Positions 7,605 to 14,772 of a DNA stretch of 25,249 bases are shown here, in pieces. The stretch is taken from positions 1 through 25,249 of the forward strand of contig UQRU01000024.1 of NCBI GenBank assembly GCA_900543475.1. The letters are read 5' to 3'. The stretch's first letter is position 1. Every line of letters starts with the position of its first letter. The notes beneath the pieces are model-generated. The model had not been told where the DNA came from. It saw nothing but the letters and a program-made list of their open reading frames with translations, and did no database searches. The stretch comes from an uncultured Eubacteriales bacterium. GTDB taxonomy: Bacteria > Bacillota > Clostridia > Christensenellales > CAG-138. A program made the position numbers and the translations under genes.

Positions 7605-8594
7605 TTATTCCTGCTCTTGGGTTGGGTCGCTTGCGTCGCCGGCGGGGCGGATGATCTCCACGGTCTCCACCTCTTCCACCAGGCGCTGCTGCTTTTCCTT
7701 GGATGGCCGCTGTTCCTTGCGGGCTTCCCGGGGCTTGGGGGAGATGACCACCCGGCGGTTGGGCTCTTCGCCCTCGCTGTGGGTCACCACATAGGGGTTG
7801 TTTTGCAGGCTGGCATGGAGCACCCGCCGCTCGTAGGGGTTCATGGGCTCCAGCTCCCGGGGCCGGCCGCTGGCCTTGACCTGGCCGGCGATCTTACGGG
7901 CTAAGCGGGCCAGGGTCTCCTCCCGCTTTTCCCGGTAGCCTTCCGTATCCAGGGTCACCCGGGTATAGCCCTCTTCCTTCCGGTTCCGGTTGACCGCCAG
8001 GCTGGTCAGGTACTGCATGGCGTCCAGGGTCTCCCCCCGGTGGCCGATGAGCACCCCCATGGTGGGGGTATCCACGCACAGGCGGATGCCTTCCTCCTCC
8101 ACATAGGCCAGGACCTGGCCTTCCACCCCCATGTGCTGGATCAAGCCCTGGAGGAAAATGGCGCCGGGATTGTCCTGGGCCGCCTCCAGGCTATAGGGGA
8201 TGGCGGGCTTTTCCGGCCGCTCGGGCTTGCGCTCCCGCTCCCGGCGGAGGGGCCGTTCGCCCCGGTTTTCCCGCTCCAGCTGGGCTTCCCGCTCCATGCG
8301 GGCCTCCCGTTCATTCCGGTCGCCCCGTTCCCGGCGCGGCCGCTCAGGCCGATCCCGCCGGGGCCGGTCCCGGTTGGGCCGGGGCGGCTCCTTGAGGTAA
8401 TCCGGCATGATCACCTCTTCCGGCTCCCGCTCGGTGAGGCGTACCTTGGCAGGCCGGGCCCCGATGCCCAGGATGCCTTTGCTTTCTTGTTGTAGGATCT
8501 CGATCTCCACCCCGTCGATGGAGATCTCCAGCTGCTGCAGGCCGTGGAAGATGGCTTCATCGATGGAACGGCCGGTTGATTCGATGCTTCTCAT
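7605..8594 (-). CDS. jag: RNA-binding protein Jag / KhpB
   Basis: KhpB/Jag/EloR homologue of 329 residues, an RNA-binding protein that acts with KhpA and influences cell elongation and envelope synthesis in Firmicutes. It has three parts: a Jag_N domain (residues 1-60, IESTGRSIDEAIFHGLQQL, ESKGILGIGARPAKV); an Arg/Glu-rich low-complexity linker (about 65-135, dominated by RDRPRR and RERE units); and KH-II then R3H domains (GVLIGHRGETLDAMQYL; then NPYERRVLH). A charged tail of about 50 residues follows the R3H domain. Its start overlaps the yidC stop by four bases (ATGA), so the two are translationally coupled. Confidence 0.95.
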   Translation of the reverse strand: MRSIESTGRSIDEAIFHGLQQLEISIDGVEIEILQQESKGILGIGARPAKVRLTEREPEEVIMPDYLKEPPRPNRDRPRRDRPERPRRERGDRNEREARMEREAQLERENRGERPLRRERERKPERPEKPAIPYSLEAAQDNPGAIFLQGLIQHMGVEGQVLAYVEEEGIRLCVDTPTMGVLIGHRGETLDAMQYLTSLAVNRNRKEEGYTRVTLDTEGYREKREETLARLARKIAGQVKASGRPRELEPMNPYERRVLHASLQNNPYVVTHSEGEEPNRRVVISPKPREARKEQRPSKEKQQRLVEEVETVEIIRPAGDASDPTQEQE

Positions 8595-9547
8595 TCTTTG
8601 GCCTCCTGTACTGCCACGCCGCCGCGGGGGAATTTTTTATTCAACACCAGGTTGGTGATGATCATACACATGCTGCTGATGGTCCAGTAGATGGCGAAGG
8701 AAGCGTTATAGGTAATGCAGAACCAAACGCTCATCAGGGGGAACACCCACATCATCACCTTGTTGGCGCCGTCGGCCTGGGGATTTTTGGGTTGGCCCTT
8801 CTGCATCAGCCAAGAGGAAAGGAAGTTGGTGCCGCCTGCCAACAGGGGCATGATGAACCAGCCGTTGTTATAGCCGGCATACACGTCCAAGAGGGGTTGT
8901 ACCGCCGCGGTATAGGCGGCATGGGCAGCCTCGGTATTCAGGAAGGTATAGACGGTTTGGCCGGCGGAATCCACGTTGGCAATGGCGATGCCCATATCCA
9001 CCAGCTTCTGCCAGACCTCGGGGTTATCCTTGAGGAAGAGGAGGCGATCCAGGTTGGGGATCTTGAAGAACTGTTCGGCAGTCATGACCACAGGGGCCAA
9101 CCCGCTATCCGGCTGCCAGATGTTGTTGATCCAGAGGAATTTAAAGGACTGAAGCAGCTGGGCGGGATTTTCGTCCACCAGCAAGCGGATGGTCTCCTCG
9201 TAGCCCCAGAAGCGGAAAGCGGCCAGGAAGCAGAAGAACAGGGGCATGGTGATGAGCATAGGCAAGCAGCTGCCCCACATGCTCACGCCCCGGTCCCGCA
9301 TGAGTTTGGACTGGGCTTTTTGAAGTTTCTGGGGATCGTTGGCGTATTTTTTCTGAAGCTTTTGGAGCTCCGGCTGAATGGCGGCCATTTTGGTAGAGGA
9401 GGTACGGGTCTTGATATCCGAAAAGAGGGTGAGCAGCTTCAAGACCAGGGTGCAGATCAAAATGGTAAAAAATACGCTATTTACGTTGGAATAAAGCCAC
9501 TTCATGGCCTCCAGGAACCACGTAGTTAAGAAGAAATCATTTTGCAT
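8591..9547 (-). CDS. yidC: Membrane protein insertase YidC/Oxa1
   Basis: YidC/SpoIIIJ-type insertase of 318 residues that inserts membrane proteins with or without SecYEG. The first membrane helix (SVFFTILICTLVLKLLTLF) is followed by the cytoplasmic coiled-coil hairpin typical of the family (IQPELQKLQKKYANDPQKLQ), then GSCLPMLITMPLFFCFLAAF, GWFIMPLLAGGTNFLSSWL and the C-terminal WVFPLMSVWFCITYNASFAI segment. No lipoprotein signal is seen. Between the second and third helices lies an extracytoplasmic insert of roughly 110 residues, longer than in Bacillus SpoIIIJ. The gene sits in the conserved rpmH-rnpA-yidD-yidC-jag block. Confidence 0.95.
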   Translation of the reverse strand: MQNDFFLTTWFLEAMKWLYSNVNSVFFTILICTLVLKLLTLFSDIKTRTSSTKMAAIQPELQKLQKKYANDPQKLQKAQSKLMRDRGVSMWGSCLPMLITMPLFFCFLAAFRFWGYEETIRLLVDENPAQLLQSFKFLWINNIWQPDSGLAPVVMTAEQFFKIPNLDRLLFLKDNPEVWQKLVDMGIAIANVDSAGQTVYTFLNTEAAHAAYTAAVQPLLDVYAGYNNGWFIMPLLAGGTNFLSSWLMQKGQPKNPQADGANKVMMWVFPLMSVWFCITYNASFAIYWTISSMCMIITNLVLNKKFPRGGVAVQEAKE

Positions 9548-9565
9548 GATACATATGCTCGCTTT

Positions 9566-9829
9566 CTAACCTGGTAATTCTTGCGGATCGGGTTCCGGTT
9601 GATCCAGGGGAGGGACCGGGTCGTACCCGCCTTTGGAAAAAGGGTTGCAGCGCAAAATGCGCCACAGGGCCAGGCCCCCTCCCCGTAAGGGGCCAAAGCG
9701 GAGGATCGCTTCTTTGGCATAGGCGCTGCAAGTGGGGCTGTAACGGCAGCAGCCCGGATGTCGGGGCGAAATATAGAGCCTATAATATTCGATGCAAAAG
9801 AGCATCAGCCGTTGGATCAAGTGTTTCAT
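9566..9829 (-). CDS. yidD: Membrane protein insertion efficiency factor YidD
   Basis: YidD of 87 residues, a small peripheral membrane protein assisting YidC-dependent insertion. The diagnostic family pattern is present: YRLYISPRHPGCCRYSPTCS (three conserved Cys), then SAYAKEAILRFG and the LALWRILRCNPFSKGGYDPV region. The C-terminal tail is Pro/Glu-rich. The ATG overlaps the rnpA stop by four bases, and yidC follows 18 bases downstream, so the genes form one operon. Confidence 0.95.
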   Translation of the reverse strand: MKHLIQRLMLFCIEYYRLYISPRHPGCCRYSPTCSAYAKEAILRFGPLRGGGLALWRILRCNPFSKGGYDPVPPLDQPEPDPQELPG

Positions 9830-10176
9830 GGACGTTTGGGCTTTTGAAAGAGCCCGGCCTTTCGGAGCAAGTAGCGCAAGCTGTCCGCCAAGGAAGAAAA
9901 AGGGGCGTCCCGGGCGGCGTCCCGGGCGATGACGATCAGGTCGAAGCCGGGCAAAAGCAAGGGAAGGTTCGGCCGAAACGCTTCCCGGAGCCGGCGTTTC
10001 ACCCGGTTGCGCACCACGCTATTGCCCAGCTTTTTGCCCACGGAAAAGCCCACGTGGACCATATCGCTGCGGTTTTTTGCGTAGATGAGCACCAGCTCCC
10101 GGCAAGCAACGGATTTGCCCTTGCGATAGACCTGGCGGAACTGCTTATTGCGCTTGAGGGAAAAACAACGTTTCAA
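9826..10176 (-). CDS. rnpA: Ribonuclease P protein component
   Basis: Protein subunit of RNase P, which supports the RNA subunit in removing 5' leaders from pre-tRNA. The RNR motif is clear (NSVVRNRVKRRLREAF), and the N-terminal region FSLKRNKQFRQVYRKGKSVA matches the family. I prefer the TTG at 10176: it gives 116 residues, the usual length, begins like other RnpA proteins (KRCFSLKRN), and has AAGG eight bases upstream. An ATG at 10215 would add 13 residues and one at 10266 would add 30, both without a convincing ribosome site. The stop overlaps the yidD start by four bases. Confidence 0.93.
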   Translation of the reverse strand: MKRCFSLKRNKQFRQVYRKGKSVACRELVLIYAKNRSDMVHVGFSVGKKLGNSVVRNRVKRRLREAFRPNLPLLLPGFDLIVIARDAARDAPFSSLADSLRYLLRKAGLFQKPKRP

Positions 10177-10600
10177 TGGGCGTACCTTACTGGCGTGGTG
10201 GCTGTCCTTTTCCATAGGCGGCTCGCAAAAAAATATAGAAAAAGGCACGGCAAGGGGTGTTGCCATGAGAAAACATCGCCGCTTATGTCCCAGCCCGGCC
10301 GGCGCTTTGCTAGCGCAGGCCCGGGGGCAAAGTGGGAGGGCCCATTCCCATAACGGGCTTTTGCAAAGCGAAGGAGCGGACTGCCAAATCCAGGCCCCAT
10401 TCCTTTTTGCCCGGGGCGAGCCGCTGCTTTGATGCCGATGCTTTCTTATGTCAACACCCCTGATGGCTTACCGTGAAACTTGCCGCAATCGCGGCCCGTA
10501 TCCATTTTGCCAGCGGGCCTGTCCCCGCCAAAGGCTGGGAAAAGGTGGCTGCGCCAAAAGGACAGCCTGCGAGCCTGGCCTGCTGGGTGCTGCCGCCCGC
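10177..10600. other. Unusually long rpmH-rnpA spacer
   Basis: No gene is supported in this 424-base stretch; the open frames lack ribosome sites and recognisable products. In most bacteria rpmH and rnpA nearly abut. A TTGACA (minus strand, near 10453) is present but no -10 box stands at the right distance. I see no strong terminator after rpmH, so rnpA is probably reached by read-through from the rpmH promoter. Confidence 0.5.
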
Positions 10601-10735
10601 TTACGCAGACAGCCTTTTTCTTCCTTTGAGCCTGCGGCGGGCCAATACGTTGCGGCCGTTGGCAGTCTTCATACGCTTACGGAAGCCGTGGACCTTTTTC
10701 CGCTGGCGCTTTTTGGGCTGGTAGGTTTGAAGCAT
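10601..10735 (-). CDS. rpmH: Ribosomal protein bL34
   Basis: bL34 of 44 residues. The translation begins [18 protein letters not shown] and continues with [20 protein letters not shown], ending GRKRLSA. This is the family's whole-length pattern: strongly basic, with the conserved FRKRM and GRNVLARRR blocks. AGAGGTG lies nine bases upstream of the ATG. It is the first gene of the leftward origin block (rpmH-rnpA-yidD-yidC-jag), transcribed away from dnaA. Confidence 0.97.
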   Translation of the reverse strand: MLQTYQPKKRQRKKVHGFRKRMKTANGRNVLARRRLKGRKRLSA

Positions 10736-10862
10736 GGGTCTTGCACCTCTTTTCCCTTTGGTAATGATAACCTGGCCCGGGAAAGGCGGGCAATCAAGCC
10801 GCTGGTTTCCGCCGGCGCAGGCTAAGCGGCCAAGGGCCGCCTGCTTTTACATTAGCTTGTTA

Positions 10863-10892
10863 ATTATATAAGAGAAAAAGCCCAAGTGTCAA
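10863..10892 (-). promoter_or_regulatory. Strong rpmH promoter
   Basis: On the minus strand TTGACA (10887-10892) and TATAAT (10863-10868) are both perfect consensus with an 18-base spacer. Transcription starting near 10855 gives a leader of about 120 nt. That leader contains a G/C hairpin (about 10818-10846, GCAGGC with GCCTGC and GCGGCC with GGCCGC). Confidence 0.85.
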
Positions 10893-11247
10893 GGAAAAAC
10901 GCCAGGAAAAAATCATATTCTATCCCTTTGCCAGGATTCTACAAGATATTGTATCTTCCCTTAGTAGGCATCACAATTTCCAAAAATTGCCTGTTCCATG
11001 CCCTTGCTATATGAAGATGAATTTGTTATCATTTACTTGGATTTCCATGGCCAAGGCCGGATTTTACCTGGTATATAGCGGTTTTTAGTCCTTCTATTGC
11101 CGCGGGAAAACGGGGTTTTTTTGGAAATCTGTGGTGATGATCCGGAAGTCTTTGGAAGGCGTCGGGCATCCCTTTTGGGGCCGGTGAAACGGCCTTGCTT
11201 TGGGTGCTTTCCCTTCCGTATTTTAGGGCGGCGCGCCTGTTTTATGG
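10893..11247. other. AT-rich region and dnaA upstream leader
   Basis: No gene. The part at 10893-11130 is clearly AT-richer than its surroundings. It carries the candidate dnaA promoter (11004-11032) and, near 11179, a small GGCCG/CGGCC hairpin. In Bacillus the equivalent rpmH-dnaA gap carries one of two DnaA-box clusters. Here the only good boxes are the pair at 11380-11399. Confidence 0.5.
11004..11032 (+). promoter_or_regulatory. Candidate dnaA promoter
   Basis: TTGCTA (11004-11009) and TATCAT (11027-11032) are separated by 17 bases. The start point would be near 11039, giving a leader of about 370 nt before dnaA that includes the terminator-like hairpin at 11248-11316. Confidence 0.5.
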
Positions 11248-11316
11248 CCCCCTTTGCTCTGGAATAAGGCCTGCGGCACCCTTTGGGTCTGGCGCCAGAG
11301 CGAAGGGGGGTTTTTT
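11248..11316 (+). terminator. Terminator-like hairpin in the dnaA leader
   Basis: The arms at 11248-11262 (CCCCCTTTGCTCTGG) and 11295-11310 (CCAGAGCGAAGGGGGG) pair over 15 positions with one G-T. A run of six T follows (11311-11316). The loop is 32 nt and itself G/C-rich. The T-run is on the plus-strand side only, so it would act on rightward transcription entering dnaA, about 95 bases before the gene. It could be an attenuator or a stop for upstream read-through. Confidence 0.6.
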
Positions 11317-11379
11317 CAACCTCAAACGCGGCCGGCGCGCTTCCCGCCCATGTTTTTGCAGCGCGTATTTAGTAACATG

Positions 11380-11399
11380 GGTTGATAACCTTATCAACC
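11380..11399. promoter_or_regulatory. Head-to-head DnaA-box pair in front of dnaA
   Basis: GGTTGATAA (11380-11388) and TTATCAACC (11391-11399) are inverted copies separated by CC. Each matches the TTATCMACA box at 8 of 9 positions. They end 11 bases before the dnaA start, a natural site for DnaA to repress its own gene. Confidence 0.65.
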
Positions 11400-11410
11400 T
11401 ATGTTGAAAA

Positions 11411-12736
11411 ATGGGGGAGACCATGCAATATTCAGCAAAAGAGATCTGGAATATGGCTTTAAGCAGCCTACGTACCGAGATGACGCCCACCAGCTACAAT
11501 ACCTGGATCTTAACCATCGACCCGGTATGTTGGCAGGGGGATACTTTGGTTTTGCAGGCGCAAAACGACGCGGCCCGCAACACCCTGCGGAACCTATACG
11601 CGGTCACCATTGAAAAGATCCTGACCGAGATCAACGAGGGGTATCCTGTCAATACCCTTTTTATCCTGCGCAACGAGCGGGAGCAATACGAAAAGCTGGC
11701 GGACAACGGCCCGGAAATGATGATGAACCCCCGCTATACCTTCGATAATTTCGTCATCGGCTCCTCCAACAATTTCGCCTATGCCGCGGCTCGGGCCGTG
11801 GCGGACAGCCCCTCCCGGGCCTACAACCCCCTATTCATGTACGGGGGCGTGGGCCTGGGCAAAACCCATTTGATGCACGCCATCGGCAACCAGATCAAGG
11901 AAACCTTCCCCTCCTTTAAGATCGTTTACGTAACCAGCGAAACCTTTACCTATGAGCTGATCCAGTCCATCCAGGAGAACACCAACGCCCAGTTCCGCAA
12001 CAAATACCGGAACGTGGACGTGTTGATGGTGGACGATATCCAGTTCATTTCCGGCAAGGTATCCACCCAGGAGGAATTTTTCAATACCTTCAACGCCCTG
12101 CAAACCAGCGGCAAGCAGATCGTCATCAGCTCGGATAAGCCCCCCATGGAAATGCTTACCCTGGAGGAGCGGCTGCGTTCCCGGTTTGAAGGGGGGTTGA
12201 TCACGGACATCCAGCCCCCGGACCTGGAGACCCGCATCGCCATCCTGCGGAAAAAGGCCACCCTGGAAAAGATCGATATCGACGAGGACGTCCTGGCCTT
12301 TATCGCGGAAAAGGTGAACAGCAACATCCGGCAGCTGGAAGGGGCCCTGACCCGGGTGATCGCCTATTCCAAGCTGACCCGCAAGGACGTGGACATCCTG
12401 CTGGCGGATACCGCCCTCAAGGACATCGTGCGGGGGTTTGAAGCCCCCAAGGTATCCATCCAGCTGATCCAGCAAATCGTGGCGGATTATTACGACATCG
12501 ACGTGGAGGGCCTCCTATCCCAGCGGCGCACGGCGGATATCACCTATCCCCGGCAGATCGCCATGTTCCTGTGCCGGGAAATGACCGGGGATTCCCTAAA
12601 GACCATCGGCAAGCATTTCGGCGGCCGGGACTATTCCACCGTGATCAGCGCCTACAACAAGATCATGGCCGACCTGAAAAAAGACCCGGAATTGGGCCTT
12701 ACCCTGGACGATCTGCGCAAGCGCATCAAAAAATGA
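11411..12736 (+). CDS. dnaA: Chromosomal replication initiator DnaA
   Basis: DnaA of 441 residues. It binds DnaA boxes at oriC, oligomerises with ATP and opens the duplex. Domain I starts AKEIWNMALSSL; the AAA+ domain begins near NPRYTFDNFVIG, with Walker A GGVGLGKTHLMHAIGNQ (about residue 143), Walker B LMVDDIQFI (about 205) and sensor region VISSDKPP. Domain IV contains the DnaA signature (ITYPRQIAMFLCREMTG) and the recognition helix GGRDYSTVISA, where the common His after GGRD is Tyr (residue 408). Two ATGs are possible (11411 and 11423); neither has ideal ribosome-site spacing, since GGGGGAG lies between them. It is convergent with dnaN, unlike the usual dnaA-dnaN order. Confidence 0.98.
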   Translation: MGETMQYSAKEIWNMALSSLRTEMTPTSYNTWILTIDPVCWQGDTLVLQAQNDAARNTLRNLYAVTIEKILTEINEGYPVNTLFILRNEREQYEKLADNGPEMMMNPRYTFDNFVIGSSNNFAYAAARAVADSPSRAYNPLFMYGGVGLGKTHLMHAIGNQIKETFPSFKIVYVTSETFTYELIQSIQENTNAQFRNKYRNVDVLMVDDIQFISGKVSTQEEFFNTFNALQTSGKQIVISSDKPPMEMLTLEERLRSRFEGGLITDIQPPDLETRIAILRKKATLEKIDIDEDVLAFIAEKVNSNIRQLEGALTRVIAYSKLTRKDVDILLADTALKDIVRGFEAPKVSIQLIQQIVADYYDIDVEGLLSQRRTADITYPRQIAMFLCREMTGDSLKTIGKHFGGRDYSTVISAYNKIMADLKKDPELGLTLDDLRKRIKK

Positions 12737-12752
12737 TCGATTCCGATCCTGC

Positions 12753-12774
12753 CCGCGGCGGTTTTCCGCCGCGG
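12753..12774. terminator. Hairpin 1 between dnaA and dnaN
   Basis: CCGCGGCGG (12753-12761) and CCGCCGCGG (12766-12774) form a perfect 9-bp stem with loop TTTT, 16 bases after the dnaA stop. Only TTT follows on the plus strand. Confidence 0.6.
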
Positions 12775-12820
12775 TTTGGCTGTCGAAAAAGTGGCTTGCG
12801 CCACTTTTTCGACAGCCAAA
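12775..12820. terminator. Perfect 21-bp bidirectional hairpin between dnaA and dnaN
   Basis: The arms at 12775-12795 and 12800-12820 are exact complements over 21 bases with loop TTGC. The arms start TTTGGCTGTCG and end CGACAGCCAAA, so the stem carries its own T and A runs. It could end transcription in both directions between the convergent genes. Confidence 0.75.
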
Positions 12821-12845
12821 AACAGCCTGGTCCAGGCTGTTTTTT
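12821..12845 (+). terminator. Hairpin 3, terminator for dnaA
   Basis: AACAGCCT and AGGCTGTT form an 8-bp stem with a 5-nt loop, followed by T's to 12845. This is a classic intrinsic terminator in the plus direction, 33 bases before the dnaN stop. Confidence 0.75.
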
Positions 12846-12878
12846 CCATGCTTTTCCTAGGGGCCATTGCCGGCAAGC

Positions 12879-13988
12879 TTACATATTCCCGGTAAAGAGG
12901 CGCACAGGCAGCACCAGGTAATAGAACCGGTCCCCCTGGAGGGGGCGCACCACGCAGGGGCTGATGTTGTTGTTCATATCCAGCATGAGGGCTTCGTCCT
13001 CCAGGGCCTTGAGCACATCGGAAAAATACCGGGCGTTAAAGGCGATATCCAAGGGATTGCCGGTCAGGTTGATGGCGATCTCCTCGGTGGAGAAGCCGAT
13101 CTCGCTATTGGCGGAAAGGGTCAGGCATTCCGGCTGGAAGGAGAAGCGGATGTGGTTCTTTTTACCCTCCCGGGCCATAAGGGATACCCGCTCGATGCTG
13201 TCCAATAATTCCTGCCGGTCCACCTGGGCCCGGGTGGTCTGGCCGTCGGGAAGGATCTGCCGGTAACGGATGAATTCCCCGTCCAGCAGCCGGGTGGTCA
13301 CCTTGGTATGGCCCATATCGATCATCACATGGGTGGCGGAGAAGATCACCTTCAGAAGATCCTCCCGCTCTTCCAGCATACGGCCGATCTCCATCAGGCT
13401 TCTGGCGGGGATCACCGCGTCCTTATCCTCCCGGCCGGAGAGCAGGGGTTCCTGCCGCAGGGCCAGCCGGTAGCCGTCCAGGGCTACCATGCGCAGGCTT
13501 TCCGGCCGCATTTCCAGCAATACGCCGGTGAGGATGGGCTTGCTTTCATCCTGGGCGGAGGCGAAAATGCATTGCCGGATCATGCTCTTGAAGGTGCCCT
13601 GGGAGATGGAGACCGCATATTCCTCCTTTACCGGGGGCATACAGTGGAATTCCCCGGGGTTTTCGCTTTGCATATTGGTGCGGGCCCGGCCGCTGCTGAT
13701 GTATACCGTATTTTCCTCGGTATAGATCTCCGTCTCTTCCCCAGGCAGCCGCCGCGCCAATTCGCTGAACAGCCGCCCCGGCATCACGCAGGCCCCTTCC
13801 TGGGATACGTGGGCGGGCAGGATGGTTTCGATCTGTAGGGACAGGTCTGTGCAGCGCAGCAGCAGGCCGTTAAAGGTGGCTTCCAGATAGATGCCCTCCA
13901 ATATGCTGATGGTGGTCCTGTTGCCGATGGCTTTGATAACGGTATTGATGCCGCTGTTGAGCTCCTGGGTGTCGATGGTAAACCGCAT
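12879..13988 (-). CDS. dnaN: DNA polymerase III beta clamp DnaN
   Basis: Beta sliding clamp of 369 residues, the full family length, which tethers polymerase III and many partner proteins to DNA. The protein starts MRFTIDTQELNSGINTV and shows family blocks TTISILEGIYLEA, ALDGYRLALRQE, the LLDGEFIRYRQILP segment, FNARYFSDVLKAL and the C-terminal YYLVLPVRLF, the conserved end that forms part of the partner-binding pocket. AGGAGG stands 11 bases upstream of the ATG. The gene is on the opposite strand to dnaA and its upstream side faces the DnaA-box cluster at 14132-14243. No recF, gyrB or gyrA follows. Confidence 0.97.
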   Translation of the reverse strand: MRFTIDTQELNSGINTVIKAIGNRTTISILEGIYLEATFNGLLLRCTDLSLQIETILPAHVSQEGACVMPGRLFSELARRLPGEETEIYTEENTVYISSGRARTNMQSENPGEFHCMPPVKEEYAVSISQGTFKSMIRQCIFASAQDESKPILTGVLLEMRPESLRMVALDGYRLALRQEPLLSGREDKDAVIPARSLMEIGRMLEEREDLLKVIFSATHVMIDMGHTKVTTRLLDGEFIRYRQILPDGQTTRAQVDRQELLDSIERVSLMAREGKKNHIRFSFQPECLTLSANSEIGFSTEEIAINLTGNPLDIAFNARYFSDVLKALEDEALMLDMNNNISPCVVRPLQGDRFYYLVLPVRLFTGNM

Positions 13989-14020
13989 GGTCCCTGCTTC
14001 CTCCTTCTATGGCGTTGACG

Positions 14021-14243
14021 CTTATCTTGTTATTTTATATTATTATCAGCCGTAGTAGTTATAGAGATGTTGAAAGGGTTGAAAACCCGGATTTTTCCTG
14101 CTTCTGGCTGATGTTTCCATGGTGATATGTATGGGGATAAATCCCCCCTTTATGCAAGGGTTATCCACATAATCCATGTTTTCAATAATGTTAACATCTA
14201 TTGCATGTGGATTCAACATGCTTTATCAACAATTTGTGCATAA
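14021..14243. other. oriC: Candidate oriC: DnaA-box cluster and AT-rich element
   Basis: The AT-rich stretch 14021-14048 (TTGTTATTTTATATTATTAT) lies beside TAGTAGTTATAG (14053-14064), which resembles the TAG-type triplets of a DnaA-trio. Five box-like sites follow within 112 bases: TGGGGATAA (14132-14140), TTATCCACA (14161-14169, perfect), TGTGGATTC (14206-14214), TTATCAACA (14223-14231, perfect) and TGTGCATAA (14235-14243). Boxes occur on both strands. This layout fits a bacterial unwinding element. It sits upstream of dnaN, as in the usual dnaA-oriC-dnaN order, but on the side away from dnaA. Confidence 0.75.
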
Positions 14244-14637
14244 CCTTCCTTCCCTTTCCCCGGAAACATCGCCCTGGCGTTTGCCGCCCTCCCCCCCGTA
14301 TGTCCCTTGTTCCCGCCTCCCTGAAAATCAAGGTGAAGGAAAAAAACAACCCCCTTTCCCAGCCTTTTCCCGCATGAAACATCCATGGCCCAATACAATA
14401 GGAACAAACCCGATGCATCCCACGGGGCCGTATTCGCCGCCCCCCGGCGGAACCCATTCCAATTATCCCCGGGGCTGGGTGGAAGAATGTTGATAACTTG
14501 GAAGGGTTTTCTTATGCCAACGGCATAGGAAAGGCCACAGGACAAACCGGGCCCCGGAACCATACCCAGGATTCGGACAGGCGCCCCTTCGAAACCGTAG
14601 GGAAACACCGCCCCGCAGAACCGAACCATTCCAACCA
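14244..14637. other. Non-coding region right of oriC with further boxes
   Basis: No gene is supported. It contains another good DnaA box, TGTTGATAA (14488-14496), a weaker TTATCCCCG (14463-14471), and from about 14374 degenerate segments resembling the 27-bp repeat (for example ATGAAACATCCATGGCCCAA against a similar start in repeat unit 5). Open frames here begin with TTG or lack ribosome sites. Confidence 0.5.
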
Positions 14638-14772
14638 TATGGAACAAACGAACCCGTATACCCGTATGGCGCAATCCAACTCCAATCCTTGTACGTCGCA
14701 ACGGAACCTTTATCCCCATATGTCGCAACCGAACCCCTATACCCGTATGAAACATCCAAACCCCAATCATTT
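14638..14772 (+). repeat. 27-bp tandem repeat, five units
   Basis: Five consecutive units of exactly 27 bases start at 14638, 14665, 14692, 14719 and 14746. Units 1 and 4 are closest; both start TATG and end TATACCCG. A partial unit precedes 14638. The third unit ends with TTATCCCCA (14710-14718), 8 of 9 to a DnaA box. Because 27 is a multiple of three, reading frames through it show a 9-residue repeat (MxQxNPYTR in the plus frame), but that frame has only a TTG start and no ribosome site. I treat it as DNA repeat, not a gene. Confidence 0.65.

Noticed and set aside
14638..14772. CRISPR array
   Set aside because: Units are contiguous without spacers, diverged, and no cas genes are present.
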